Below, piece after piece: positions 47,028 through 53,161 of a stretch of DNA of 53,161 bases. This stretch comes from DASYXW01 sp035934405 (GTDB lineage: Bacteria; Acidobacteriota; Terriglobia; UBA7540). The stretch covers positions 1 to 53,161 of the forward strand of contig DASYXW010000013.1 in assembly GCA_035934405.1 (NCBI GenBank). Reading direction: 5' to 3'. Made by a program: the position numbers and the translations under genes. A model generated the notes under the pieces. It did not search any database, was not told the DNA's origin, and saw only the letters and a program-made list of their open reading frames with translations. Within the stretch, counting starts at the first letter, position 1, and every line of letters starts with the position of its first letter.

Positions 47028-47114
47028 GGTGAAGACCCCCTGGGCAGTGCGCGCGGCGTGCGAACCCCATCTAACTGTGGACACGCTCCGCCAGCCTCGT
47101 TAAACTGGCGGGCG

Positions 47115-48551
47115 ATGCCTGCCCCAGTGAACGCCGCGGAGCGCAACCCCATCAAGTTCGGCACCTCCGGTTGGCGGGGCATCATTGCCGAGGACTTCAC
47201 TTTCCAAAATGTCCGCCTGGCGGCGGCCGGCATCGGCCATTATCTGCTGACGCGTTCGGGCCGTCCCCGCGTCGTGCTGGGCTACGATACGCGTTTCCTC
47301 TCCGAGCGATTTGCCGCGGCGGCGGCGGACGTCCTTAACTCGCATGGCGTTGAGACCGATCTCGCGGAGCGTCCCGACCCCACTCCCGCTCTCGCCTATG
47401 AAATCATTCATCGCGGCCTCGACGGCGGCGTAAACATCACGGCCAGCCATAACCCGGCCGAGTACAACGGTGTGAAATTCTCCGGCGCGGACGGCGCTCC
47501 GGCCTTGCCGGAGGTCACGCGCGAAATCGAAGGATTCATCGGCAAAGTGCTCGCCGGGGAATACTCGCTCCAAGGTCCGATGTTTGCGGCGCCACTCCGT
47601 CACTCCACCGATCCGCGTCCCTCCTACCTGGCCGCGCTTCGCGAGAAGGTGGATTTTGGGGCCATCGCCGGCGCCAAATTGCGCATCGCCTACGATCCTC
47701 TTTACGGCACCGGCCGGGGATACCTGAATGATCTGCTGCGCGAGGCCGGCGCCGAGGTCCACACCCTTCACGACTATCGCGACGTGCTGTTTTCGGGTGT
47801 GGGCTCCGAGCCGAGCGAAAAAAACCTCAGTGAGCTGGCGCAGTTCGTCAAAGAAAAGCAGTGCGCGGTGGGTCTCGCGACCGACGGCGACGCCGACCGC
47901 TTCGGGATCGTGGACTCCGACGGCACGTGGATTCATCCCAACTACGTCCTCGCCGTTCTCGGCGATTACCTCATCGAAGCGCGCCGCATTCCCGGCGGCC
48001 TCGGGCGCAGCGTGGCCACCACACACTTGTTGGACGCGATTGCCGAGCACCACCGCGTTCCTCTTTACCAGACTCCCGTCGGCTTCAAGTACATCGGCGA
48101 ACTGATCAAGCGGGACTTGGTCGCGCTGGGCGGAGAAGAGAGCGCCGGCCTGAGCATCCGCGGACACTTGCCCGAGAAGGACGGCATTCTGGCCGGGTTG
48201 CTGGTGGCCGAAGCAGTGGCGCGGCGCGGCCAGTCCGTCAAACAGCAGATCGAGGCTCTCTACCGCAAGGTCGGGCCGCGATACTCGACGCGGATCAATC
48301 TGGCGTTGCAGCCCGCCGTCCAGAAGCGCCTGCTCGAGAAACTCAGCCGCGACTGGGAACACTTTGACGCGAAGAAAATCGCTCGACTTGACCGCACCGA
48401 CGGGCTTAAGATGATCCGCGAGGACGGCTCCTGGGTGCTGATGCGGCTCTCGGGGACCGAGCCACTGGTTCGCATCTACTGTGAGGCGCCGAGCCCGACG
48501 GAGCTCGATAGCCTGGTGAAGTCGGCTAGAACTTTCGTACTGGAGAAGTGA
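47115..48551 (+). CDS. Phosphoglucomutase/phosphomannomutase family enzyme
   Basis: A 478-residue alpha-D-phosphohexomutase. The ATG at 47115 gives the family start (KFGTSGWRGIIAEDF). The phosphoserine is Ser111 in TASHNPAEYNG, the metal-binding loop is DGDADRFG near residue 260, the sugar-specificity loop GGEESAGLS lies near residue 340, and the phosphate-binding loop is RLSGTEPLVRIY near residue 450. It interconverts hexose 1- and 6-phosphates for polysaccharide or glycogen synthesis; glucose or mannose specificity cannot be told. Its stop overlaps the start of the FtsB-like gene by 1 nt. Confidence 0.94.
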   Translation: MPAPVNAAERNPIKFGTSGWRGIIAEDFTFQNVRLAAAGIGHYLLTRSGRPRVVLGYDTRFLSERFAAAAADVLNSHGVETDLAERPDPTPALAYEIIHRGLDGGVNITASHNPAEYNGVKFSGADGAPALPEVTREIEGFIGKVLAGEYSLQGPMFAAPLRHSTDPRPSYLAALREKVDFGAIAGAKLRIAYDPLYGTGRGYLNDLLREAGAEVHTLHDYRDVLFSGVGSEPSEKNLSELAQFVKEKQCAVGLATDGDADRFGIVDSDGTWIHPNYVLAVLGDYLIEARRIPGGLGRSVATTHLLDAIAEHHRVPLYQTPVGFKYIGELIKRDLVALGGEESAGLSIRGHLPEKDGILAGLLVAEAVARRGQSVKQQIEALYRKVGPRYSTRINLALQPAVQKRLLEKLSRDWEHFDAKKIARLDRTDGLKMIREDGSWVLMRLSGTEPLVRIYCEAPSPTELDSLVKSARTFVLEK

Positions 48552-48973
48552 TGAGTCGCTCTGCCGCCAAGCCCGAGCGCAGGCCCGAAGAAGCCGCGCC
48601 GGGCCCGCTGTGGCGGCGTCTGCTGAGGTACCCCCGTTCGGACCGCGAACGCTGGCGGTTCGCGCTTTTTCTGGGGCTGACTCTGGCGCTAGTGTTCTTC
48701 GTGGTGCGTGAGATTTACGGGCCGGGCGGCTACTTGGTGTGGCGGCAGCAGCGCAGCGAATATCGTGCCCGCCAGCGCCGCGTCCTCGAGCTCGAGCGGC
48801 AGGGCGAAGCCCGGGAGAAGTGGAACGAGCGCCTGCGGCAGGGAGATCCCGCCGCCATCGAACGCGTCGCGCGCGACCAGCGCATGGCGCGGCCCAATGA
48901 GACGGTCTATACCCTGCCGGACCAAGACAAGCCTGCCCATCCTCCCGCCGCCGAGAATGCCAACCCAAAGTGA
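48551..48973 (+). CDS. FtsB/DivIC-like septum formation protein
   Basis: A 140-residue protein starting within the TGATG overlap with the mutase gene, so it is translationally coupled. A cytoplasmic basic N-terminus is followed by one membrane helix (about 38-57, RFALFLGLTLALVFFVV) and then a charged helix (VWRQQRSEYRARQRRVLELERQG) in the coiled-coil position of FtsB/DivIC. The LERQ and NERLRQGDPAAIERVARDQ, MARPNETVYTLP pattern fits the DivIC family signature (ERIAREELGMVRPGE). It would belong to the FtsBLQ divisome complex. The homology is distant, and the C-terminus is Pro-rich. Confidence 0.75.
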   Translation: MSRSAAKPERRPEEAAPGPLWRRLLRYPRSDRERWRFALFLGLTLALVFFVVREIYGPGGYLVWRQQRSEYRARQRRVLELERQGEAREKWNERLRQGDPAAIERVARDQRMARPNETVYTLPDQDKPAHPPAAENANPK

Positions 48974-48990
48974 CCACGCCAGTAGCCTAT

Positions 48991-49010
48991 CGAAGTAGCC
49001 TCCTACTTCG
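48991..49010. terminator. Bidirectional hairpin between convergent genes
   Basis: CGAAGTAG (48991-48998) and CTACTTCG (49003-49010) pair perfectly over 8 bp around a 4-nt loop, between the end of the FtsB-like gene and the end of thiG. No T tract is present, so termination is likely but unproven. Confidence 0.55.
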
Positions 49011-49023
49011 GCGCGACCGCGGT

Positions 49024-49803
49024 CTACTGCACCACGCCTGCGAGCGGGCTGGACGCCGTGGCATAGAGCTTCTTCGCCATGCGGCCGGCGAGATACGCCT
49101 GGCGGCCGGCCAGAACGGCGTACTTCATGGCTTCGGCCATGAGCACGGGGTCCTCGGCGGCGGCGATGCCGGTGTTCATGAGCACGGCGTCGGCGCCAAG
49201 CTCCATGGCCACGGCGGCGTCCGAAGCCGTGCCCACGCCGGCGTCGAGAATGAGCGGCACGCCGGTGATCATTTCGCGCAGGATGCGGATGTTCGAGGGA
49301 TTCTGAATGCCGAGGCCAGAGCCGATCGGCGCGCCGAGCGGCATAATGGCGGCGGCGCCGGCCTCGAGCAGGCGGCGGGCCGAGACCAGGTCGTCATTGG
49401 TGTAAGGCAGCACGACGAAGCCTTCGCGCGCCAGCGTCTCAGTGGCTTTTACCAGCTCGAAGTTGTCGGGGAACAGGGTTTTTTCGTCGCCGATCACTTC
49501 CAGCTTGATCCAGTTGGAGAGGCCCACCTCGCGTCCGAGCCGAGCCGCGCGGACGGCATCATCTGCCGTGTAGCATCCAGCCGTGTTCGGCAGGATGAAG
49601 AACCGGCCCCGGTCGATATAGTCGAGGAGCGACTCCTTGGAGCGGTCAGTCAGGTTGACGCGGCGGACGGCCACGGTGACGATCTCCGCCCCGGAGGCCT
49701 CGTGCGCCCGCGCCATTTCCGCGAAGCTCGCGTACTTGCCCGTGCCCACAATCAGGCGCGAGCGAAACTCGCGGCCGGCGATGCGAAGGAGATCGTTTGG
49801 CAT
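49024..49803 (-). CDS. thiG: Thiazole synthase ThiG
   Basis: A 259-residue TIM-barrel enzyme that forms the thiazole phosphate of thiamine from deoxyxylulose 5-phosphate, ThiS-thiocarboxylate and dehydroglycine. The family markers are SRLIVGTGKY (start), TVAVRRVNL (with the R following V), the Schiff-base lysine in WIKLEVIGD, VLPYTNDDLVSARRL, AAIMPLGAPIGSG, and the phosphate-binding DAGVGTASDAAVAMELGADAVL. It lies 7 bp after an unrelated surface-protein gene, and no thiS, thiE or TPP riboswitch was found nearby. It converges on the FtsB-like gene. Confidence 0.96.
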   Translation of the reverse strand: MPNDLLRIAGREFRSRLIVGTGKYASFAEMARAHEASGAEIVTVAVRRVNLTDRSKESLLDYIDRGRFFILPNTAGCYTADDAVRAARLGREVGLSNWIKLEVIGDEKTLFPDNFELVKATETLAREGFVVLPYTNDDLVSARRLLEAGAAAIMPLGAPIGSGLGIQNPSNIRILREMITGVPLILDAGVGTASDAAVAMELGADAVLMNTGIAAAEDPVLMAEAMKYAVLAGRQAYLAGRMAKKLYATASSPLAGVVQ

Positions 49804-49810
49804 GGCGGCG

Positions 49811-50548
49811 CTAGCGAAGTTCGGGCGGGGTGAAATCGATGCCGCGCTCGTCGTTCAATTTGCGCGTCTGCGCCAGGTCAAGCTCGGCGAGCGGGACCTT
49901 GCGGGTCATCTCGTCTCCAAACACCCAGAGGGTCTGTCCCATGATGGCGTAGTTCTGCGCTTCAAGCTGGTGGCCGTCGTGATAGACGAACACGGCGGGC
50001 ACCGACTTCTCTTCGAATCCTGACTGCGGCGCGCGCGAGGCCCCCGAATATTGAGCCGAGGCCTGCTGCTCGTGCAGGGACTCGACTTCGTCGGTCAACT
50101 CCTGCACCTGATTCACCAAGGCGTCGTTCTGCTGCTGTCCCGAGTCGTACGGCTCGGCGGCTGCTGCCGGCGTCTGGTCGTTCCCGTAATCGTCGTAGTA
50201 CGGGTAGTACGGCGGAAACGCATACCAGAACGAGGTAGGGACCCCGAACCCGGTAAAGAAGCGGTTGTTGCGAAAGTGAATGCGCGGGATGAAGCGTGGC
50301 GACGAGGGACCCGGCCGACCGTGAAAACCGCCGGGCCGCCGCCCGAAGGAGCGGAACGGAGCAGTCCGAGCCGGACTCGGCCGAAATGCGCCCGACGCGA
50401 TTGGCCTCGGCGCCGAACGGAACCCGGAGAAGCCGCCGGAGATTCTGGGTGGCGCCGCGGCGCGCGCTCCGCCGCGGAACTGAGCATAAAGCGTTGACGG
50501 CAGAGCCAAGCCTGCCAGTAAGGCCGCGACTGCGAATTGCCGCCTCAT
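49811..50548 (-). CDS. Exported Arg/Pro/Phe-rich protein, unknown function
   Basis: I do not recognise this 245-residue protein. A signal peptide covers about residues 1-22 (FAVAALLAGLALPSTLYAQ). Residues about 25-95 are rich in Gly, Arg, Pro and Phe (FRSAPRPIASGAFRPSPART). Next come a Pro/Tyr stretch (FPPYYPYYDDYGND), a predicted coiled coil near 140-165 (LVNQVQELTDEVESLHEQQ), and a globular end (about 180-245: VPAVFVYHDGHQLEAQNYAI, LWVFGDEMTRKVPLAELDL), which resembles small beta domains of Acidobacteria exported proteins. It ends 7 bp before thiG. Confidence 0.8.
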   Translation of the reverse strand: MRRQFAVAALLAGLALPSTLYAQFRGGARAAAPPRISGGFSGFRSAPRPIASGAFRPSPARTAPFRSFGRRPGGFHGRPGPSSPRFIPRIHFRNNRFFTGFGVPTSFWYAFPPYYPYYDDYGNDQTPAAAAEPYDSGQQQNDALVNQVQELTDEVESLHEQQASAQYSGASRAPQSGFEEKSVPAVFVYHDGHQLEAQNYAIMGQTLWVFGDEMTRKVPLAELDLAQTRKLNDERGIDFTPPELR

Positions 50549-50619
50549 AAGAGTACCCTAGCACAAATCTGCCCTGGTGAGATGTAAACTTTTATCCGGC
50601 GGTTGCCGCGCCCCGCCGG

Positions 50620-52503
50620 CTACTTTCCGCCGCCTTGGGCTTGGGCGCGACGCTGATACATTCGCTCGATCTCGTCGCGGAAGTTGGCCTCGACCACGCG
50701 GCGCTTGATTTTCTGGGTGGGCGAGAGCTCCCCCGAAGCGATGGAAAACTCCCTCGGCACCAGCACGATCTGGCGGATCCTCTCATGCGCCGCGAGCCCC
50801 TGGCACGCCTCATCAACCTGCCGCTCGACGAAAGCCGCGATGCGCGGGTCGCCGACAAGCTCCTCGTGACCCTGAAACCCGATGCCCTGGCTGCGGGCGT
50901 AACTTTCGAGGCGCGGGAAGTTCGGAACGACGAGAGCGCCCACAAACTTTCTGCCGTCGCCCAGCACCAGGATCTGGGAAACGTACGGATGGCCCTGGAA
51001 AAGATTCTCCAGCTTCTCCGGCGCCACGTACTTGCCGCCCGACGTCTTGAAGAGGTGTTTCTTGCGTCCGGTGATGGCGAGGAAGCCATCCGAGTCAATG
51101 CGGCCCAGGTCGCCGGTGCGAAACCAGCCGTCCGCAAAGGCCTCGCGATTGGCTTCTTCCAGGTGATAGTAGCCGGGCGTAACGTTCGGACCGCGCACCA
51201 GGATTTCACGCCCCGCCCCTTCCCCCTCGGGGTCGAGCTGCTCGTCGCTCAGTTTCACCTCGACGCCAGGCACCACGCGGCCCACGGTCCCCAGCTTCAC
51301 GCAGCCGGGGTAGTTGACCGCGATCACCGGCGAGGTTTCGGTGAGTCCGTAACCTTCGTAGACGGGCAGGCCGCAAGCGAAAAAGAACCGGCAAAGGTCG
51401 GGTGAGAGCGGCGCCGCGCCGGAGATCATCACGGTGATGCGTCCGCCGAGGCGGACGCGAATCTTGCGGAACACCAGACGGTCGGCGACGGCATGGCGCA
51501 GGCGCAAACCGAGCGGCGGGCTGCGACGTTCAAGCCGGTAAGGGAAATAGGCTTCTCCGACGCGGACGGCCCAGGCAAAGAGCTTGCGGCGCGGCGCGGG
51601 CGAGCTGCGCACCGCTTCCATCACCTTGTCGTGGGTTTTTTCGAGAACCCGCGGGACGACAGCCATAATCGTAGGCCGCGCCTCAAGGAGGTTTTGCGGC
51701 AGCGCCTCGAAGCTCTCGGCGTAAGCGATGGAGACTCCCTGCCAGAAGTAATCATAGTCGAGCATGCGCTCGAAGATGTGCGAGAGCGGCAGGAAAGAGA
51801 TGGCCACGTCGTGCTGGCCGAGCGGAAACAGGCCTTCGCTGGCGACGATGTTGGAAACGATGTTGCTGTGAGTGAGCACCACGCCTTTGGAGTCGCCGGT
51901 GGTGCCGGAGGTGTAAAGGATGGTGGCGGTCGCCTGCGGCTGGACTTCGAGCGAGCGGGCGCGGAAAAACTCCACGGACTCGGAATCGCCCGGCTCGGCG
52001 AGCCCCGATGCAATCGGGGCGAGCGTCGCCCAGCATTGCGCTTCGCTTGGGGCGAGACTCGTGCAGTCCATCACGACCATGAAGCTCAGGTCCGGCAACG
52101 CGGCCCGAATGTTCATAATCTTCTGGAGCTGTAAGTCGGTGGAGACCACCACGCCCTTTGCCGCCGAATCCCGCAGAATGAACTCCACGTCGGGCGAGAG
52201 CAGCGTGGGATAGATGGGGACCACGACGGCGCCGAGGCCGAGAACGGCGTAATCCGTCAGCGCCCATTCCAGGCGGTTCTCCGCCAGAATCGCCACCCGG
52301 TCGCCCCGGCGAATCCCCAGCCGGTCGAAGGCGCGAGCCAGCGCGGCGACCTTCCGCAGCGCTTCATCCGACGACATGCCGCGGTAGCCCCCGCCCGATT
52401 TGTAAAGGAAGGCGTCCGGCTTGGGATGCTTCTCGATGGCGCGCAGAAACAACTCGGGGAGCGTGTTGAAACTGGCGAGCGGGTTGGACTGAGAGCTTGG
52501 CAT
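50620..52503 (-). CDS. Long-chain acyl-CoA synthetase (AMP-binding)
   Basis: A 627-residue ATP-dependent fatty-acid:CoA ligase of the long-chain (FadD15-type) group. The ATG at 52503 is chosen because codons farther upstream translate a dispersed repeat. P-loop-like motif TILYTSGTTGDSKGVVLTHSN (near 200) and the A5 motif YEGYGLTETSPVI are present, with A8 GWFRTGDLGRIDSDGFLAITGRKKHLFKTSGG, including the hinge Asp. The catalytic lysine lies in the C-terminal segment (TQKIKRRVVEANF). It has no membrane signal. It lies 72 bp upstream of the surface-protein gene. Confidence 0.93.
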   Translation of the reverse strand: MPSSQSNPLASFNTLPELFLRAIEKHPKPDAFLYKSGGGYRGMSSDEALRKVAALARAFDRLGIRRGDRVAILAENRLEWALTDYAVLGLGAVVVPIYPTLLSPDVEFILRDSAAKGVVVSTDLQLQKIMNIRAALPDLSFMVVMDCTSLAPSEAQCWATLAPIASGLAEPGDSESVEFFRARSLEVQPQATATILYTSGTTGDSKGVVLTHSNIVSNIVASEGLFPLGQHDVAISFLPLSHIFERMLDYDYFWQGVSIAYAESFEALPQNLLEARPTIMAVVPRVLEKTHDKVMEAVRSSPAPRRKLFAWAVRVGEAYFPYRLERRSPPLGLRLRHAVADRLVFRKIRVRLGGRITVMISGAAPLSPDLCRFFFACGLPVYEGYGLTETSPVIAVNYPGCVKLGTVGRVVPGVEVKLSDEQLDPEGEGAGREILVRGPNVTPGYYHLEEANREAFADGWFRTGDLGRIDSDGFLAITGRKKHLFKTSGGKYVAPEKLENLFQGHPYVSQILVLGDGRKFVGALVVPNFPRLESYARSQGIGFQGHEELVGDPRIAAFVERQVDEACQGLAAHERIRQIVLVPREFSIASGELSPTQKIKRRVVEANFRDEIERMYQRRAQAQGGGK

Positions 52504-52524
52504 TTCGCGCGCCGTCAAAGTTTT

Positions 52525-52579
52525 CTGTAGCGCCGCTCTATGAGCGGCGAAAGACGCCGGTCGCAGACCGGCGCTACAG
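52525..52579. repeat. Dispersed GC-rich palindromic element (inner part of MITE family)
   Basis: CTGTAGCGCC at the left and GGCGCTACAG at the right are inverted ends. Between them lie two hairpins (GCCGCTCTATGAGCGGC and GCCGGTCGCAGACCGGC). The element equals the inner part of 42605-42714 in the opposite order and lacks the outer GGTAGTGG ends. Confidence 0.65.
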
Positions 52580-52682
52580 CCTTGGCCGTCACTATATTTT
52601 GCAATCCTCAGTAAGTTAGCAGCCACAAGGAGGGCCGTCAATAAGGCGCCCGCCAAGCAGCCCCAAATGGGCCGCACAGGTC

Positions 52683-53161
52683 TCATGGATTTGACGCGCC
52701 CGGCGGGCTTGACTGGCCCGATTCACCTGCCGGGTCGAGCTGGCCCGATTCGCCCGATGGGTTTAAGGGGCCAGGCCCCGATAAGATCGGGGCAGGCTGG
52801 CCCGATTCACCTGCCGGGTCAAGCTGGCCCGATTCGCCCGATGGGGCGGCGGCACTCGCCGCGACCGCCTCGGCGACGGCCACCGCGACGTTGAGAATCG
52901 CCTTCCGCACCTCACGGTTCCACTCCCCGATCGCGTGCAGCGGCACGTCCAGGTCCAGATCCAGCCACGGCAGCGCCACCAGTCCCATCGTCAACTTCGC
53001 CTTATAGGGGGGCAGCACCCGCTCCGCCCGCCGCCGTTCCTCCGGCGTCCAGGCCGCCGCCTCCGCTTCATCCTCCCGGTCGGCGGCGAGCCGGAGCGGG
53101 GTGTCAGGATTTTCCCCCGCGATTCCCAGCTCGAAGGATTCCAGGACCTCGCTCCAATCCT
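52683..53161 (-). CDS. Partial protein with Ser/Gly/Gln-rich repeat tail, cut by window edge
   Basis: The frame is open to the right window edge, so the N-terminus is missing; about 158 residues are seen. The N-terminal visible part is acidic and helical (DWSEVLESFELGIAGENPDT, then WTPEERRRAERVLPPYKAK). It continues with hydrophobic LTMGLVALPWLDLDLDVPL and an Ala/Val-rich helix (KAILNVAVAVAEAVAASAAA). The end is low complexity: PSGESGQLDPAGESGQ occurs twice, from a 49-bp DNA repeat (52713-52761 and 52797-52845, one mismatch, 84-bp period). I do not recognise the family. Confidence 0.6.
   Translation of the reverse strand, partial: DWSEVLESFELGIAGENPDTPLRLAADREDEAEAAAWTPEERRRAERVLPPYKAKLTMGLVALPWLDLDLDVPLHAIGEWNREVRKAILNVAVAVAEAVAASAAAPSGESGQLDPAGESGQPAPILSGPGPLNPSGESGQLDPAGESGQSSPPGASNP
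52713..52845. repeat. 49-bp direct repeat, 84-bp period
   Basis: Copies at 52713-52761 and 52797-52845 differ by one base. The 84-bp period is 28 codons, so the duplication preserves the frame of the partial gene on the minus strand. Between them is CCCCGAT-AAG-ATCGGGG, a perfect 7-bp palindrome. Confidence 0.75.

Noticed and set aside
46626..47114. Plus-strand extension upstream of the phosphohexomutase
   Set aside because: It runs antisense to the antitoxin and toxin genes. The family's start KFGTSGWRG follows the ATG at 47115.
47100..48977. 625-codon minus-strand frame opposite the mutase and FtsB-like genes
   Set aside because: It is a shadow of GC-rich codon use. It has Arg/Gly-rich composition and no domain, while the plus strand has full mutase motifs.
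49804..50620. TPP riboswitch upstream of thiG
   Set aside because: I looked for the conserved CTGAGA and related TPP aptamer words upstream of thiG and of the gene before it and found none.

Overview
The window looks like a GC-rich chromosomal segment from an Acidobacteriota (Terriglobia-like) soil bacterium. The reasons are three very large exported proteins built from FG-GAP or SBBP repeats followed by ASH-type 'choice-of-anchor D' domains, two PEP-CTERM proteins, a DUF11-type surface protein, Kdo (Gram-negative LPS) genes, and a tmRNA with proteolysis tag ANTQFALAA. The lineage is inferred from gene content only; no marker-gene comparison was possible.

Layout. 1-8.7 kb: a small membrane protein, a 14-repeat FG-GAP surface protein (minus), a histidine kinase/sigma-54 response regulator pair (plus), and tmRNA with its own promoter. 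8.7-14.9 kb (minus): a methyltransferase fusion with a signal peptide, a CCA-adding/poly(A)-polymerase-type enzyme with a long basic tail, XerD, KdsC and KdsD. 14.9-24.6 kb (plus): an island of exported proteins (SBBP/ASH, SGNH-like, FG-GAP/ASH) lying between kdsD and kdsA. 24.6-27.3 kb: kdsA, fused remnants of an IS3 transposase and a DNA methyltransferase, and a PEP-CTERM gene with a sigma-54-like promoter and a clear terminator. 27.4-32.4 kb (minus): an apparent envelope-stress operon of ECF sigma factor, zinc anti-sigma factor, B-box membrane protein, three paralogous one-TM coiled-coil microproteins, a LiaI-like protein and a LiaF/DUF4097 protein. 32.6-35.6 kb (plus): a flippase-like membrane protein, nrdR, rpmE and thyX. 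35.6-39.8 kb: an aminotransferase (minus) divergent from a pirin-MarR-DoxX-DedA/rhodanese row (plus). 39.8-46.3 kb (minus): a second PEP-CTERM gene, a DUF11 protein, an envelope protein and gyrA. 46.3-47.0 kb: a PIN/Phd toxin-antitoxin pair just upstream of gyrA. 47.1-53.2 kb: a phosphohexomutase and an FtsB-like protein (plus), then thiG, a surface protein, a long-chain acyl-CoA synthetase and a protein cut by the window edge (minus).

The most notable signal is in the DedA/rhodanese gene at 38779-39759. An in-frame TGA sits in the rhodanese active-site loop where the family normally has Cys (C-x-C-P-N-E). The frame stays open and rhodanese-like for 57 more codons, and a perfect 7-bp hairpin with a G-containing 5-nt loop begins 14 nt after the TGA. 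This is the layout of a bacterial selenocysteine gene, although a nonsense mutation or sequence error remains possible. The upstream pirin-marR-doxX genes share a probable MarR-type operator, a near-perfect 20-bp palindrome between -35 and -10, so the row may be a redox or electrophile-response module.

Intergenic DNA is rich in dispersed elements: a roughly 110-bp MITE-like element with terminal inverted repeats, GC-rich palindromes, and word-like low-complexity sequence that forms inverted repeats at gene junctions and has been absorbed in frame into at least one exported protein.
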